This document shows positions 43,249-55,834 of a stretch of DNA of 64,000 bases, piece by piece. How positions within the stretch are numbered: the first letter of the stretch is position 1; the number at the start of each line of letters is the position of its first letter. Below the pieces are notes generated by a model. It worked only from the letters and a program-made list of their open reading frames with translations. It ran no database searches and was not told the DNA's origin. The DNA is taken from positions 101,893 through 165,892 of the forward strand of contig JAMPIK010000001.1 of NCBI GenBank assembly GCA_023662865.1, given 5' to 3'. Source of the stretch: Prevotella sp. Its GTDB lineage: Bacteria > Bacteroidota > Bacteroidia > Bacteroidales > Muribaculaceae. A program made the position numbers and the translations under genes.

Positions 43249-44916
43249 ATGAGTGTAAAACAAAAAATAGTTAGGTGTGTCGCCTCTTTAAAAGAGAATT
43301 GGCTCAATGCACTGACTGATGTGTATGTTCGCACTCCGGGCTTGATGCTGCTGTTGGTGACTATGCAATTTTGCGTACCGGCAATCAAGTATGTGTTTTT
43401 GCGCTCACCGGAAATCTCTGAAAGCTCGTTTGCCGCAAGCTGCATTTTATCGGCAAACTCAATTGTGCTTGCATGGACAGCACTCACCATTTACAACCTA
43501 CTCAAGAAGATTAACAATGCGATTGGCAAAATCTGGCTTATACTCACTCTGCTTATTTTCTTCTTTAACTGGCTTGTAGACTTTGCGTTGCTTACCATAT
43601 ACAACCAAGAGTTCAGCTCTGATATAGCCGGTGCATTGGTGGTAACCGATTTTGATGAAAGTTCCAATTTCTTGTCTTCATATCTGAACCTTGAATTGCT
43701 GGCGATTATGTCGGCATATTTTGCACTGTTCGCCGTTATGTATTTTATGGGGGACATAGCAATGGGCAAATACTTGAAACGACTCATAACAAAGCGGTTG
43801 ATGTGGCGATATATTCTGTTGTCTTTCACGGCACTTTGTTGGATTTACTGTTTGGCATACCCGAAATCTCAATTGACGGACACCGGTTTGCCGGGTAAGA
43901 TAAGCACTTTTGCCGGAGTAGACCTCGGGCATCCTATTGTGCCACAACACCCCAAGCTCATATTTAACACCGATGACGCTCCCTCAAATATAGTTTTGAT
44001 AATAGGAGAATCGCACAGCAGTTCTCACTCATCATTGTACGGTTATTATAAACCTACCGAGCCGCGACTTGCAGAATTGGCCAATGATTCTCTATTGTAT
44101 GTTTTTGCATCGGCTACTTCTCCGGCTTTGCATACTATGGAAAGTTTGCAGCAAATGATTGGCACATATGCCGGTGAACCGGAGAGAAAATGGTATGATT
44201 GCGTTACTTTTCTGGAAGTTGCAAACATAGCCGGTTATAAAACTCTTTGGCTCTCCAATCAGGCTGCCATCGGATTTCATGACAATCCCATTTCAGAGAT
44301 GGCCAAGTTTTGTGACATTCAAGAATTTACCGACACCGGTATGCGTATAAGCTCGGAGTATGATGAAGACCTGCTGCCGCTCATAAAGAAGCATATGAAC
44401 GACAAGCAAAAGGCTCTTACAATTTTGCATTTGCAAGGAAGCCATGTAGATTACGCCCACCGCTCGCCGGAGGCTTTCAAACATTTTAAGCCGCGAGACT
44501 ATAATTTACCCTCAGAGAGACAAAGGAAGGTAATTGCGGAATATGATAACAGCCTGTTGTATAATGACTATGTTGTAGATAAAATCATCAATGAATATTC
44601 TGACAAAGATGCAATCGTTATTTATCTGTCAGACCACGGGCAGGATTTGTTCCAATCAACAACAAACTTTTTCGGACATGGAAAGACCGACGATAAGATG
44701 AGCATGAAGGTTGCATCGGAAGTGCCCTTTTTAGTTTATTTGAGTCCCGAATTTAAAGCCAAACACAAAGAGATTACGGCACGTATTGCCGGAGCCACAT
44801 CGCGCCACGTTTTGCTTACTGATTTGATATATACCCTGATGGACGTGATGAGCGTATCATTTGAAACCAATCAAGATGTCAACTCACGGTCGTTCTTCCG
44901 CCCGATAAATAAATAG
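43249..44916 (+). CDS. Membrane phosphoethanolamine-transferase-like protein (sulfatase fold)
   Basis: The 555-residue product has about five membrane helices in the first 215 residues, then a periplasmic sulfatase/alkaline-phosphatase-fold domain. Metal and catalytic motifs of the EptA/Cpt group are visible: IIGESHSSSHSSLYGYY (metal-binding Glu), ATSPALHTMESLQ (probable Thr nucleophile), LHLQGSHVDYAHR (His) and YLSDHGQDLF (Asp-His). Family members transfer phosphoethanolamine to lipid A or other glycans, so lipid A or capsule decoration is plausible, and the acceptor is unknown. The start at 43249 (MSVKQKIV) is preferred because the upstream in-frame codons overlap the -7 element. Confidence 0.9.
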   Translation: MSVKQKIVRCVASLKENWLNALTDVYVRTPGLMLLLVTMQFCVPAIKYVFLRSPEISESSFAASCILSANSIVLAWTALTIYNLLKKINNAIGKIWLILTLLIFFFNWLVDFALLTIYNQEFSSDIAGALVVTDFDESSNFLSSYLNLELLAIMSAYFALFAVMYFMGDIAMGKYLKRLITKRLMWRYILLSFTALCWIYCLAYPKSQLTDTGLPGKISTFAGVDLGHPIVPQHPKLIFNTDDAPSNIVLIIGESHSSSHSSLYGYYKPTEPRLAELANDSLLYVFASATSPALHTMESLQQMIGTYAGEPERKWYDCVTFLEVANIAGYKTLWLSNQAAIGFHDNPISEMAKFCDIQEFTDTGMRISSEYDEDLLPLIKKHMNDKQKALTILHLQGSHVDYAHRSPEAFKHFKPRDYNLPSERQRKVIAEYDNSLLYNDYVVDKIINEYSDKDAIVIYLSDHGQDLFQSTTNFFGHGKTDDKMSMKVASEVPFLVYLSPEFKAKHKEITARIAGATSRHVLLTDLIYTLMDVMSVSFETNQDVNSRSFFRPINK

Positions 44917-44972
44917 TCACCGGCTCGTCATCTTCCCTGGATATATTCCTATTAATCAATGATATAAAGAAT

Positions 44973-45010
44973 AGACGCACACCGTCTCAATAGGGGAGTG
45001 GTGTGCGTCT
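44973..45010. terminator. Bidirectional terminator between convergent genes
   Basis: AGACGCACACC (44973-44983) / GGTGTGCGTCT (45000-45010), an 11-bp perfect stem with a 16-nt loop. It ends the sulfatase-fold gene (+) and mutB (-). Confidence 0.85.
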
Positions 45011-45033
45011 TTAAAGTTATCGTGACCTATTAT

Positions 45034-47178
<2,145 letters not shown>

Positions 47179-47186
47179 CTCTGGTC

Positions 47187-49049
47187 TTACTTAAGAAGTT
47201 TTGCGTTAAATCCTTGAAGAGTTTCAAGCACATTCACACGAACATGGATAAAGTTCTCGATACCGACAGCTTTTAGATCTTCCATGCAAGCGGGAGCACC
47301 GGCCACTACAAACTCGGCGCGACCATTCAGATATTTGAATGCTTCGGATGCGAGTTCGGCATATTCATCATCGCTGGAGCAAAGCACTACTACTTCTGCA
47401 CCCTTTTCGAGGGCTGCATCCACACCGGCCTGAACGGTTTCAAATCCGAGGTTGTCGATAATCTCATATCCGGCGCAGCCGAAGAAGTTGGAGCTGAATT
47501 GAGCACGTGCAAGGCGCATTGCAAGATTGCCGATAGTGAGCATGAATACTTTCGGACGCTTGCCACTGTGCTCTGTTTGCAGGCGGAGAGCCTCAAACTG
47601 GCTGGCGGCGCGATCCATGTTGAGAGCCTCAACGGTGCCTTCTTCTTTGCAACCGCAGCCACAACCGCAGCCACATTCTTTCTTAATCTTATCGGCGGCA
47701 AACTCGTTGAAGTTGGGATACTGGTTGGTACCAAGGAGTATCTCTTTACGACGAGCTACATCTGTGTGGCGCTTAACGCCGCTTTCGTTCACGGCCTTCT
47801 GAATATTGCCTTTTGCGAGTTCCTCGTAGAAGCCACCGTTGTCAATAACTTCGTTGAAAAGCTTCCAAGCCACATCGGCAATTGAAGCGGTGAGGGTCTC
47901 AATATAGTAAGAACCGCCGGCGGGGTCAACCACTTTATTAAGATGAGACTCTTCGCGGAGCATAATCTGCTGGTTGCGCGCGATACGCTCTGAGAACTCA
48001 TCGGGTTTCTGATACTGGAGGTCGAAGGGCAGAGTCTCGATTGAGTCAACACCGGCAAGAGCGGCACTCATTGTCTCTGTCATGGAGCGAAGCAGGTTTA
48101 CGTGTGCATCATAGATAGTCTGGTTAAACTGTGAAGTGACAGCGTGAACCTTCATCTTTGAGCAGCAGCAATTTTCCGCTTTGGGTTCGTAAGCCTTGAC
48201 TATCTCAGCCCAGAGCATACGGCCGGCACGGAATTTTGCAATCTCCATGAAGTAGTTTGAGGAGATGTTCATGTTGAACTTAATGCGCTTTGCGATTGCA
48301 TCGGCTTCAAGACCCTTGTCGGTGAGAGCAGTGAGATACTGTGCTCCCCAAGCCAGAGCATAACCGAGTTCTTGTGTTATATAGGCACCGGCGTTACCGA
48401 GTATATAAGAGTCTACGCTCAAGCAGCGAAGATGGGGTACATCGTTCACAACATCAAGCAGTTCCTTAGCAGTCTCGCAGAAGCAAGTTGTGGGAACAAC
48501 ACCTTTTTTGAGCATGGGGCGGAACGGGTTGTAGCTTACAGAGCCGCGGAAATCATTCTCAAGACCTTTGGCTTTGAGATAGTCAACAAGTACTTTAGCT
48601 ACAGCCACTGAGTTTGATGGGCAGCAATTAAAGTTGACTTCAACTTTCTTGAGGTCAATGTCTTTGAGGAGCTCTTCAATAGCCTTTGCGTCTAACTTGT
48701 CGCAAACGCAAAAACCGAGAGAGTCAACGCCGCGGTCGAGGGCATGGCGAGCAGCCGCATTGAGTTCGGCAGCTGTTTCACCTTCAATTATGTCCTGACG
48801 AATGAGCCAGTCATTGTTGGTGCGAGTACCGCGAACATAAGGGAATTGACCGGGCATTGTACCCAAGTGAGAGAGTTTCTCCAGGTCTTCGGCGCGGTAG
48901 AAAGGCATTACATTGAAGCCCTCGTTAGTGCGCCATACCAACTTCTTGTTGAAGTCGGCGCCTTTAAGGTCGGCATTGATTTTCGCCATCCACTCTTCAG
49001 TGGAAATGGGCGGAAACATGTCAAACAATTTTTCTTTTTTCTCTGCCAT
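47187..49049 (-). CDS. mutA: Methylmalonyl-CoA mutase small subunit
   Basis: Non-catalytic structural partner of MutB. The 620-residue product repeats the barrel and cobalamin-like layout but lacks the DxHxxG cobalamin motif (it reads [16 protein letters not shown] where MutB has GQDGHDRG), as in other MutA proteins. Odd feature: residues about 459-467 are CGCGCGCGC, five cysteines alternating with glycine, at the junction between barrel and C-terminal domain. It is the first gene of mutAB and shares the biased codon use. Confidence 0.95.
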   Translation of the reverse strand: MAEKKEKLFDMFPPISTEEWMAKINADLKGADFNKKLVWRTNEGFNVMPFYRAEDLEKLSHLGTMPGQFPYVRGTRTNNDWLIRQDIIEGETAAELNAAARHALDRGVDSLGFCVCDKLDAKAIEELLKDIDLKKVEVNFNCCPSNSVAVAKVLVDYLKAKGLENDFRGSVSYNPFRPMLKKGVVPTTCFCETAKELLDVVNDVPHLRCLSVDSYILGNAGAYITQELGYALAWGAQYLTALTDKGLEADAIAKRIKFNMNISSNYFMEIAKFRAGRMLWAEIVKAYEPKAENCCCSKMKVHAVTSQFNQTIYDAHVNLLRSMTETMSAALAGVDSIETLPFDLQYQKPDEFSERIARNQQIMLREESHLNKVVDPAGGSYYIETLTASIADVAWKLFNEVIDNGGFYEELAKGNIQKAVNESGVKRHTDVARRKEILLGTNQYPNFNEFAADKIKKECGCGCGCGCKEEGTVEALNMDRAASQFEALRLQTEHSGKRPKVFMLTIGNLAMRLARAQFSSNFFGCAGYEIIDNLGFETVQAGVDAALEKGAEVVVLCSSDDEYAELASEAFKYLNGRAEFVVAGAPACMEDLKAVGIENFIHVRVNVLETLQGFNAKLLK

Positions 49050-49302
49050 AACTAAATAGCTAAAAATGAAATATTTATATGTGTTGAATTGTCAACATTA
49101 GGTAATAAGTTCAAGCTGAGCCGGAAAAGTGGAAAGTCTGAATTGAACCCGTATCTAAAATTAGACAAAAAGTATAAACACAACATTTGTGAGCCATAAG
49201 ACATATATCTATGGCCTGCAAACAGCGTTGATTTACACTTTCTTTGAATTAGATAACATATTGTCAGACTGTACCACCATTATCGGCGGCCTAATTCAGC
49301 CA

Positions 49303-49310
49303 CAAAAGTA
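49303..49310 (-). promoter_or_regulatory. Possible -7 element for mutAB
   Basis: TACTTTTG on the minus strand matches TAnnTTTG; the -33 region is only TTTC-like. Confidence 0.35.
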
Positions 49311-49380
49311 CAATAATTTTTTTATACATGAAAATATTTAAAGAAATTTTTCCGTAAATATAATTTTAACCTGAATTTGA

Positions 49381-49412
49381 TTTGCACGCACAGCGAAAAT
49401 TTTGTACATTTG
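49381..49412 (+). promoter_or_regulatory. dnaE promoter
   Basis: TTTG at 49381-49384, 20 nt, TACATTTG at 49405-49412; the ATG is at 49436. Confidence 0.8.
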
Positions 49413-49435
49413 CATTCCAAAAAATTGTTTTCGCA

Positions 49436-52400
49436 ATGCCCGATTTCGTTCATCTTCACGTTCACTCTCAATATAGTCTGCTTGACGGTCAAGCATCGGT
49501 AAGTGGAATAGTAGACAAAGCTATTTCATTAGGTATGAAAGGGATAGCCCTTACCGACCATGGCAATATGTTCGGTATTAAGGAGTTCTTTAACTATGTA
49601 AACAAGAAAAACAAAGGTAAGGAAGACTCCGAGAAGTTCAAGCCGATACTCGGCTGTGAGATGTATGTTGCCAAGAACGATTTGCACGACCGCGGCGACA
49701 AGTCGGACAAAGGCTATCACCTTATTGTTCTGGCCAAAAATCTTAAAGGTTATCATAATCTTGTGAAGCTTGTGAGTAAAGCGTGGACTGAAGGTGAATA
49801 CTATAAACCGCGAACCGACCACAAAGAGTTGGAGGCTCACAGCGAGGGGCTTATAATATGCTCAGCTTGTCTTGGAGGAGAGGTGCCGCAACAGTTTATG
49901 AATGAGTCGCCTCAAAAGGCCGAAGAAACAATTCTCTGGTACAAGAAAGTGTTTGGTGATGATTACTACCTTGAGCTCCAACGGCATAAGACAGATAAGC
50001 CGGACGGGAACCGTCGCACATTTGAGGAGCAGGAGTCAGTCAACCCGTTTCTTATCGAGATGGCTCGCAAACACGGTATCAAACTGATAGCCACCAACGA
50101 CTCTCATTTTGTAAATGAAGAAGATGCCGAAGCGCATGACCGCCTGATTTGCATAAGCATGGGCAAGAAATTCAACGACCCAACCCGTATGCATTACACC
50201 AAGCAGGAGTGGATAAAATCGCAGGAAGAAATGGCGCTTATTTTCCCGGATATACCTGAGGCATTGTCCAATACGAACGAAATTCTTGACAAAGTGGAAT
50301 TTTATTCTATTGACCATGCGCCGATTATGCCCAACTTTGAAATACCTCAAGACTTCGGCACCGAAGAGGAATACCGGCAAAAATTCAGCGAGCAAGATTT
50401 GTTTGACGAATTTACGCGAGATGAGAACAACAATATTGTTCTCTCACAGGAAGATGCAGAGGCAAAAATAAAGAAGTTGGGAGGCTATGACAAGCTATAT
50501 CGCATAAAGTTGGAAGCCGATTATCTCAAGAAACTCACAATGGAAGGTGCCAAAGTGAGATACGGTGACCCTCTTGAAAAAGAAGTTGAAGACCGACTCC
50601 GGTTTGAATTGCATATAATGAAAACCATGGGCTTTCCCGGCTACTTCCTTATAGTGCAGGACTTTATCAATGCTTCTCGCAATAATTTAGGAGTGAGTAT
50701 AGGCCCGGGACGTGGTTCGGCAGCCGGTTCGGCAGCGGCTTACTGCCTGGGAATTACTCAAATTGACCCAATCAAGTACGACCTTCTGTTTGAGCGTTTC
50801 CTTAATCCGGACCGTATCTCTTTGCCCGATATTGATGTGGATTTCGATGATGACGGCAGGTACAAAGCTCTTGAATACGTAACTCAAAAATATGGAGCTG
50901 AGAAAGTAGCTCATATTATTACGTATGGCACAATGGCCACTAAAATGGCAATCAAAGATGTTGCCAAAATTCTGGAGCTGCCCCTATCAGAGTCCAACCG
51001 TTTGGCAAAACTGGTGCCTGACCGTATGCCCGAAGGAAAGGTGAATTTCAAAAATTGCCTTAAATTTATAAAAGAATTTGAGGCGGAGACCCATAATCCC
51101 AATCCGGCAGTACGCGAAACCATGAAGTATGCGCAGCAGTTGGAAGGGAATGTGCGTAATACCGGCGTACACGCCTGCGGTGTGATTATCGGTCGCGATG
51201 ACATTACCGATTGGGTACCTGTCTCTACGGCAAAAGACACCGATGGAGCCAAACTGCTCGTAACTCAATATGAGGGCTCCGTAATTGAAGATACCGGTAT
51301 GATTAAGATGGACTTCCTGGGCCTTAAAACCCTGTCCATCATTATGGAAGCGGTAGAGAATATCAAGAACTCGCGCGGGATTGACATTGATATGGAGAAA
51401 ATTCCGCTTGATGATGAGAAGACCTATAAGCTATATTGCGAGGGTCGCACTACCGGAACTTTCCAATTCGAGTCTGCCGGCATGCAAAAGTATCTCCGCG
51501 AACTTCAACCTTCCAAATTTGAGGATCTCATTGCCATGAATGCTCTGTACCGCCCGGGGCCGATGGACTATATTCCGCAATTCATTGCCCGCAAACAAGG
51601 CAGGGAGCCCATTGTGTACGACATAGACATAATGGAGAAGTATCTGCATGACACTTACGGTATTACCGTTTATCAAGAGCAGGTCATGCTTTTGTCTCGC
51701 CTGTTGGCTAACTTCACTCGCGGTGAGAGCGACGTGTTGCGCAAAGCTATGGGTAAGAAGCTCATTGATAAAATGGCAGCACTGAAAGTGAAGTTCATGG
51801 ACGGCGGTCAAGCCAATGGTCATAAACCCGAAGTGCTTGAGAAAATATGGGCTGACTGGGAGAAATTTGCCTCATATGCCTTTAATAAAAGCCATGCCAC
51901 ATGTTACTCCTGGGTTGCGTATCAGACAGCATATCTCAAAGCAAATTATCCGGCGGAATATATGGCCGGTGTCCTGTCGCGCAACCTTACCAACATCGCC
52001 AAGTTGAGTATTTTTATGGACGAATGTAAGGCAATGGGAATTCCGGTAAAAGGACCCGACATCAACGAGTCTGTAAATAAATTCGGTGTTACCAAGCAGG
52101 GGGAGATACGTTTCGGACTCGGCGCTGTAAAAGGAGTGGGAGGCGGTGCGGTTACCGCAATTTTACAAGAAAGAAACGCCAACGGACCGTATAAGGATAT
52201 TTTTGACCTTGTAGAGAGAGTCAACCTTTCGGCTTGTAACCGCGCAGCTATCGAGAGCCTTGCATTTGCCGGAGCTTTTGACTGTTTCCCCGATGTGAAT
52301 CGTGAAATGTTTGCATCAGAACCCGGTAGTTCAGAACCCGGCTTTGCCGAGACTCTTGTGCGTTACGGACAGCGTTATCAGGCAGACAAGAATTCGGCAC

Positions 52401-53125
52401 AGGCGTCGCTGTTCGATGAATTCGAGACATTGGAAACCGAACACCCCGCGTACCCGAAATATGAACAATGGGCACCGATAAAACTTCTTGATGAGGAAAA
52501 AAGACTTGTCGGAATGTATCTGTCGGCTCACCCTCTGGATTCATTCTATATGGATCTTGAATACGGGTGTAACACCAAATGCGCGAATTTCAAGGAAGCG
52601 GAAGTTCCGGGTCGACATATCACTATGGGCGGACTGGTTACCGGTATGCAGGAGAGGTTTAGCAAAAAAGGGACTCCGTGGGGTATTCTGTCAATTGAAG
52701 ACTTCAGCGGCAAAGCGGAAATCAGACTGTTTGGCAAAGCATTCCTTGAATACAAGCATTTCGGAGTGGCCGGTACATCAATATTCATTGATGCGGAATT
52801 TCAGCCCGGCAGATATAACCCGGAGCAGCTTGATTTCAATATACGTAATATCTCCTTGTTGTCTGAAATACAGGGTAATTCCATTAAGGGTATCTGTCTG
52901 CGCCTGAACCCTGCAGACTTCAATGCGGAATTGATGAACACCATTCAATCATTCCTGTGTACTTCCGGCAACAACAGTGAGGGCAAAGAACTTATGTTTG
53001 ATGTGTTTGATACCGAGACAAAACAACATTTCGCAATAAAATGCAATCGGCATATCAAAGTAAACAGGCAGCTTATAGACTCACTTAGCGATGCGGATAT
53101 AGACTACACCGTGCTAAGTAGATGA
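49436..53125 (+). CDS. dnaE: DNA polymerase III alpha subunit
   Basis: Catalytic subunit of the replicative polymerase. The 1229-residue product opens with the PHP domain (FVHLHVHSQYSLLDG) and carries the polymerase palm with GPGRGSAAGS and PDIDVDFDDDGR, YRPGPMDYIPQF, FNKSHATCYSW, then tandem HhH and an OB-fold near the end (GLVTGMQERFSKKGTPWG). It is the DnaE, not PolC, class. The frame extends 18 codons upstream, but those codons overlap the promoter, so the ATG at 49436 is the start. Confidence 0.97.
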   Translation: MPDFVHLHVHSQYSLLDGQASVSGIVDKAISLGMKGIALTDHGNMFGIKEFFNYVNKKNKGKEDSEKFKPILGCEMYVAKNDLHDRGDKSDKGYHLIVLAKNLKGYHNLVKLVSKAWTEGEYYKPRTDHKELEAHSEGLIICSACLGGEVPQQFMNESPQKAEETILWYKKVFGDDYYLELQRHKTDKPDGNRRTFEEQESVNPFLIEMARKHGIKLIATNDSHFVNEEDAEAHDRLICISMGKKFNDPTRMHYTKQEWIKSQEEMALIFPDIPEALSNTNEILDKVEFYSIDHAPIMPNFEIPQDFGTEEEYRQKFSEQDLFDEFTRDENNNIVLSQEDAEAKIKKLGGYDKLYRIKLEADYLKKLTMEGAKVRYGDPLEKEVEDRLRFELHIMKTMGFPGYFLIVQDFINASRNNLGVSIGPGRGSAAGSAAAYCLGITQIDPIKYDLLFERFLNPDRISLPDIDVDFDDDGRYKALEYVTQKYGAEKVAHIITYGTMATKMAIKDVAKILELPLSESNRLAKLVPDRMPEGKVNFKNCLKFIKEFEAETHNPNPAVRETMKYAQQLEGNVRNTGVHACGVIIGRDDITDWVPVSTAKDTDGAKLLVTQYEGSVIEDTGMIKMDFLGLKTLSIIMEAVENIKNSRGIDIDMEKIPLDDEKTYKLYCEGRTTGTFQFESAGMQKYLRELQPSKFEDLIAMNALYRPGPMDYIPQFIARKQGREPIVYDIDIMEKYLHDTYGITVYQEQVMLLSRLLANFTRGESDVLRKAMGKKLIDKMAALKVKFMDGGQANGHKPEVLEKIWADWEKFASYAFNKSHATCYSWVAYQTAYLKANYPAEYMAGVLSRNLTNIAKLSIFMDECKAMGIPVKGPDINESVNKFGVTKQGEIRFGLGAVKGVGGGAVTAILQERNANGPYKDIFDLVERVNLSACNRAAIESLAFAGAFDCFPDVNREMFASEPGSSEPGFAETLVRYGQRYQADKNSAQASLFDEFETLETEHPAYPKYEQWAPIKLLDEEKRLVGMYLSAHPLDSFYMDLEYGCNTKCANFKEAEVPGRHITMGGLVTGMQERFSKKGTPWGILSIEDFSGKAEIRLFGKAFLEYKHFGVAGTSIFIDAEFQPGRYNPEQLDFNIRNISLLSEIQGNSIKGICLRLNPADFNAELMNTIQSFLCTSGNNSEGKELMFDVFDTETKQHFAIKCNRHIKVNRQLIDSLSDADIDYTVLSR

Positions 53126-53168
53126 AAGCCAAGCAGAGAGCCGCGGGTGCGACTCTCTGCTTAGCTTT
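53125..53168 (+). terminator. Terminator of dnaE
   Basis: AAGCAGAGAG (53131-53140) / CTCTCTGCTT (53153-53162), extended by AAAGC / GCTTT, with a T-rich stretch after 53172. It overlaps the dnaE stop by one base. Confidence 0.8.
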
Positions 53169-53182
53169 GACTCTTTTGTATT

Positions 53183-54562
53183 TTATTTTTTTAGGGTCTT
53201 TTTGGCAGTTGATTTTTTCGCCGTTTTCTTTTCCTTTACCGGTGTATTGTTGGAGTCATCGGCGGCAAGGATATTATTTCGCAATTGCTTTACTTCGCGA
53301 TTGAGTATTTCTATTTCTTGAGCTTGATTACGTATGGTAAGCAGCAAAGAATTGAGTTCTTCGTTTTCAATTTCCAAAGGATACTGGTCTTCTACGCGAA
53401 CAATAAAGTCGGCCAACACATTCATATAGTTGGTGAAAGCGGCATACGGACTTTCGTATGGGCTGAAAGAGGCGTGAGCCGTGCCATCGGCCAAGTTCTT
53501 TGTACTCATATAGTAGAAATGATCTGAACTTTGCAGATATTCCCAATCCTGCTTGAGGCGTTTGTCTGTACACATATTTACACGCTCGGCGATTGAATAC
53601 AGTTTTTCAAGTGCCTCATTTTGAAGTAAATTACCTTTCCATGCGGAGATATCGCGCGCCTCATCAGCCCAAGACATCGGATAGGGAACAGAGAGTTCCC
53701 CAACGGGTTTTAGTTTGGTAACCGCCTCAGTGGGAGTCATAAACGAAATTCGTCTTTCGGCAGCAAAGCGAGGCAATGCTCTCATAAAGTCGAATATACC
53801 GGACTCACGGCGCTGAAATTCACCGAATGTTTCCATAGAGAGAAACAGATTGACAATCTGGCAATCTTCCGGAAGAGCGGCAATCCAGTCCATATATTTG
53901 TCGGCTGTGAGCGGATATTCCGGCCAATCCGTGTTGGAGAAATTGCGGGAGATATCGTCTGAGAGTTTATCGTTCTTCAACAGCAGTTTCAGCTTGGGAG
54001 CAGAGGCGGATCGATAAAGGAAGTTGGGACTCTTCCACCCTAAAATGTGCTTGGCGCCTTCTGTGATGGCTCCTTTAAAACCCATGGAAGCCATTATGCA
54101 CGCAATGTCATCGTCATAAATCAGCTCAGTGTTGCGAATTACTTTCGGTACTTGGCCAAACAGTGTGTGTATCAACTTGTCGTGAGTCTTTACCTGACGG
54201 ATAAATTCTTCCGTATCTTCCAAACTTGCCAAAGAGTGAGCATACGTTTCAGACAGAAATTCAACACAGCCGGTATCAGCGAGTTTCTTGAGCAGGTCGA
54301 TAAACTCCGGCACATATTGCTGTAATTGTTCAATTGCAGTGCCGGTAATTGATATGGCACATTTAAATCTGCCCTCGCTTTGGCTAATCATGTCAAGCAG
54401 GGTCTGTGCCATAGGCATGTAACTGTTGTTTGCTATACGAGTAATGATATCATCGTTGGCGAAATCATCATAATAGTAATGATCGCGGCCAATATCAAAA
54501 AAGCGATAGCGTTTCAAACGAAACGGCTGATGTATCTGGAAATAAAAACAAATTGATTTCAT
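53183..54562 (-). CDS. GH57 family glycoside hydrolase (alpha-amylase/4-alpha-glucanotransferase-like)
   Basis: The 459-residue product starts with FYFQIHQPFRLKRYRFFDIG, the first GH57 region, and has SITGTAIEQLQ, VEFLSETYAHSLASL (catalytic Glu region), IYDDDIACIMASMGFKG and LFLSMETFGEF further on. The last ~70 residues form a coiled coil (EELNSLLLTIRNQAQEIEILNREVKQL) and a Lys/Ala/Thr-rich tail, beyond the usual catalytic domain. Cytoplasmic, no signal peptide. The gene closes a three-gene cluster with a GT4 enzyme and a debranching enzyme, so it probably trims or rearranges intracellular glycogen. Confidence 0.9.
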   Translation of the reverse strand: MKSICFYFQIHQPFRLKRYRFFDIGRDHYYYDDFANDDIITRIANNSYMPMAQTLLDMISQSEGRFKCAISITGTAIEQLQQYVPEFIDLLKKLADTGCVEFLSETYAHSLASLEDTEEFIRQVKTHDKLIHTLFGQVPKVIRNTELIYDDDIACIMASMGFKGAITEGAKHILGWKSPNFLYRSASAPKLKLLLKNDKLSDDISRNFSNTDWPEYPLTADKYMDWIAALPEDCQIVNLFLSMETFGEFQRRESGIFDFMRALPRFAAERRISFMTPTEAVTKLKPVGELSVPYPMSWADEARDISAWKGNLLQNEALEKLYSIAERVNMCTDKRLKQDWEYLQSSDHFYYMSTKNLADGTAHASFSPYESPYAAFTNYMNVLADFIVRVEDQYPLEIENEELNSLLLTIRNQAQEIEILNREVKQLRNNILAADDSNNTPVKEKKTAKKSTAKKTLKK

Positions 54563-54577
54563 ATCTTTGGATGGGTG

Positions 54578-55834
54578 TTATTGTATTATTGATTTGTAGA
54601 TGTCAATCACTTTTTGGCCGGCTTTCTCCCATGTGATGCCTTTCATCTCTTCAATACCTTCATCTTTAAGAGATTTATACATAGCCGGATATGAGATTAT
54701 GGCATGAATTGCATCGGCCATGGCATCAATATCCCAGTAGTCGGTTTTGATTACATTTGAAAGAATTTCAGCGCAACCGCTCTGTTTGGATATGATAGAG
54801 GGTACTCCCATCTGCATTGCTTCAAGAGGGGATATGCCGAAAGGCTCGGAGACTGACGGCATTATATACACATCAGAAGCCTTAAGCATTTCATAGACTT
54901 GACGTCCCCGTAAGAAGCCGGTAAAATGGAAGCGGTCTGCAATGCCACGTTTTGCCACAAGATCAATCATATCGTCCATCATGTCGCCGCTGCCGGCCAT
55001 CACAAAACGCACATTGTGATTTTTCTTCAATACCTTGGCTGCGGCTTCCACAAAATATTCCGGACCCTTTTGCATCGTAATTCGTCCGAGAAATGTGACA
55101 ACCTTTTCTTTGCTTTCCGGTTTGGGGATTGAAAGCAAATCATCAGCAAGGGGTACAACTGCATTGTGTACTGTCGTGACTTTCGCCGGATCAATGCCAT
55201 ACTTTTCTATTACAGTGCGGCGTGTGAGGTTCGATACCGTTATGATATGGTCTGCCATTTGCATACCGTCTTTTTCTATTGCAAAGACAGTGGGGTTAAC
55301 ATTGCCGCGAGAACGGTCAAAATCTGTAGCGTGTACATGTATTACCAAGGGTTTGCCCGTGACTCTCTTTGCGTGAATTCCGGCCGGATATGTGAGCCAG
55401 TCGTGCGAATGTATTATATCACATTCTATGGTACGAGCTATCACACCGGCTACTATTGAGTAATTGTTAATCTCCTCCAAGAGGTTATCCGGGTATCTGC
55501 CTGAAAATTCAATACATCCGAGGTCGTTTAGTTTCATATAGTTGAAGTCTGCATAGATGTGATTCCGGAGCGCAAAATACAAATCCGGATTCATCACGTT
55601 GCCGATACGGCTTTCTACATATTCGCGGCTAACATCGCGCCAGGCCACCGGGGTGTCGTTGCAGCCTATAATATTTGCGAACGACTTGTCTTCATCTCCC
55701 ATAGGTCGGGGTATGACAAAGGTAATGTCCATGTCACCGCAATTGTGCATACCGCGACTCAGGCCGTAGCTGGCTGTTCCGAGACCGCCCAAGATATGGG
55801 GAGGAAACTCCCATCCAAACATCAGTGCTTTCAT
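54578..55834 (-). CDS. GT4 glycosyltransferase, probable glycogen synthase-type
   Basis: The 418-residue product has the two Rossmann domains of GT-B/GT4 enzymes: KALMFGWEFPPHILGGLGTASYGLSRG at the N-terminus, IIHSHDWLTYPAG in the middle, and the donor-binding LGRITMQKGPEYFVEA and SVSEPFGISPLEAMQMGVPSI at the C-terminal half. Its place between a glycogen debranching enzyme (4-bp overlap) and a GH57 enzyme (15 bp) suggests alpha-glucan synthesis; the sugar-nucleotide donor cannot be told from sequence. Confidence 0.9.
   Translation of the reverse strand: MKALMFGWEFPPHILGGLGTASYGLSRGMHNCGDMDITFVIPRPMGDEDKSFANIIGCNDTPVAWRDVSREYVESRIGNVMNPDLYFALRNHIYADFNYMKLNDLGCIEFSGRYPDNLLEEINNYSIVAGVIARTIECDIIHSHDWLTYPAGIHAKRVTGKPLVIHVHATDFDRSRGNVNPTVFAIEKDGMQMADHIITVSNLTRRTVIEKYGIDPAKVTTVHNAVVPLADDLLSIPKPESKEKVVTFLGRITMQKGPEYFVEAAAKVLKKNHNVRFVMAGSGDMMDDMIDLVAKRGIADRFHFTGFLRGRQVYEMLKASDVYIMPSVSEPFGISPLEAMQMGVPSIISKQSGCAEILSNVIKTDYWDIDAMADAIHAIISYPAMYKSLKDEGIEEMKGITWEKAGQKVIDIYKSIIQ

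Larger units (their letters stand above)
49050..49435. other. Intergenic region between mutA and dnaE
   Basis: 386 bp between divergent genes. The dnaE promoter lies at 49381-49412, and a candidate mutA -7 (TACTTTTG, minus strand, 49303-49310) would give a leader of about 245 nt. I find no B12-box or other cobalamin riboswitch hallmark in that leader. A small inverted repeat (GTTGA-ATTG-TCAAC) occurs near 49084-49097 and an imperfect one (GCCATA ... TATGGC) near 49194-49217. No supported ORF. Confidence 0.5.

Noticed and set aside
49050..49310. Cobalamin riboswitch before mutA
   Set aside because: No B12-box sequence or typical stem arrangement found by eye on the minus strand.
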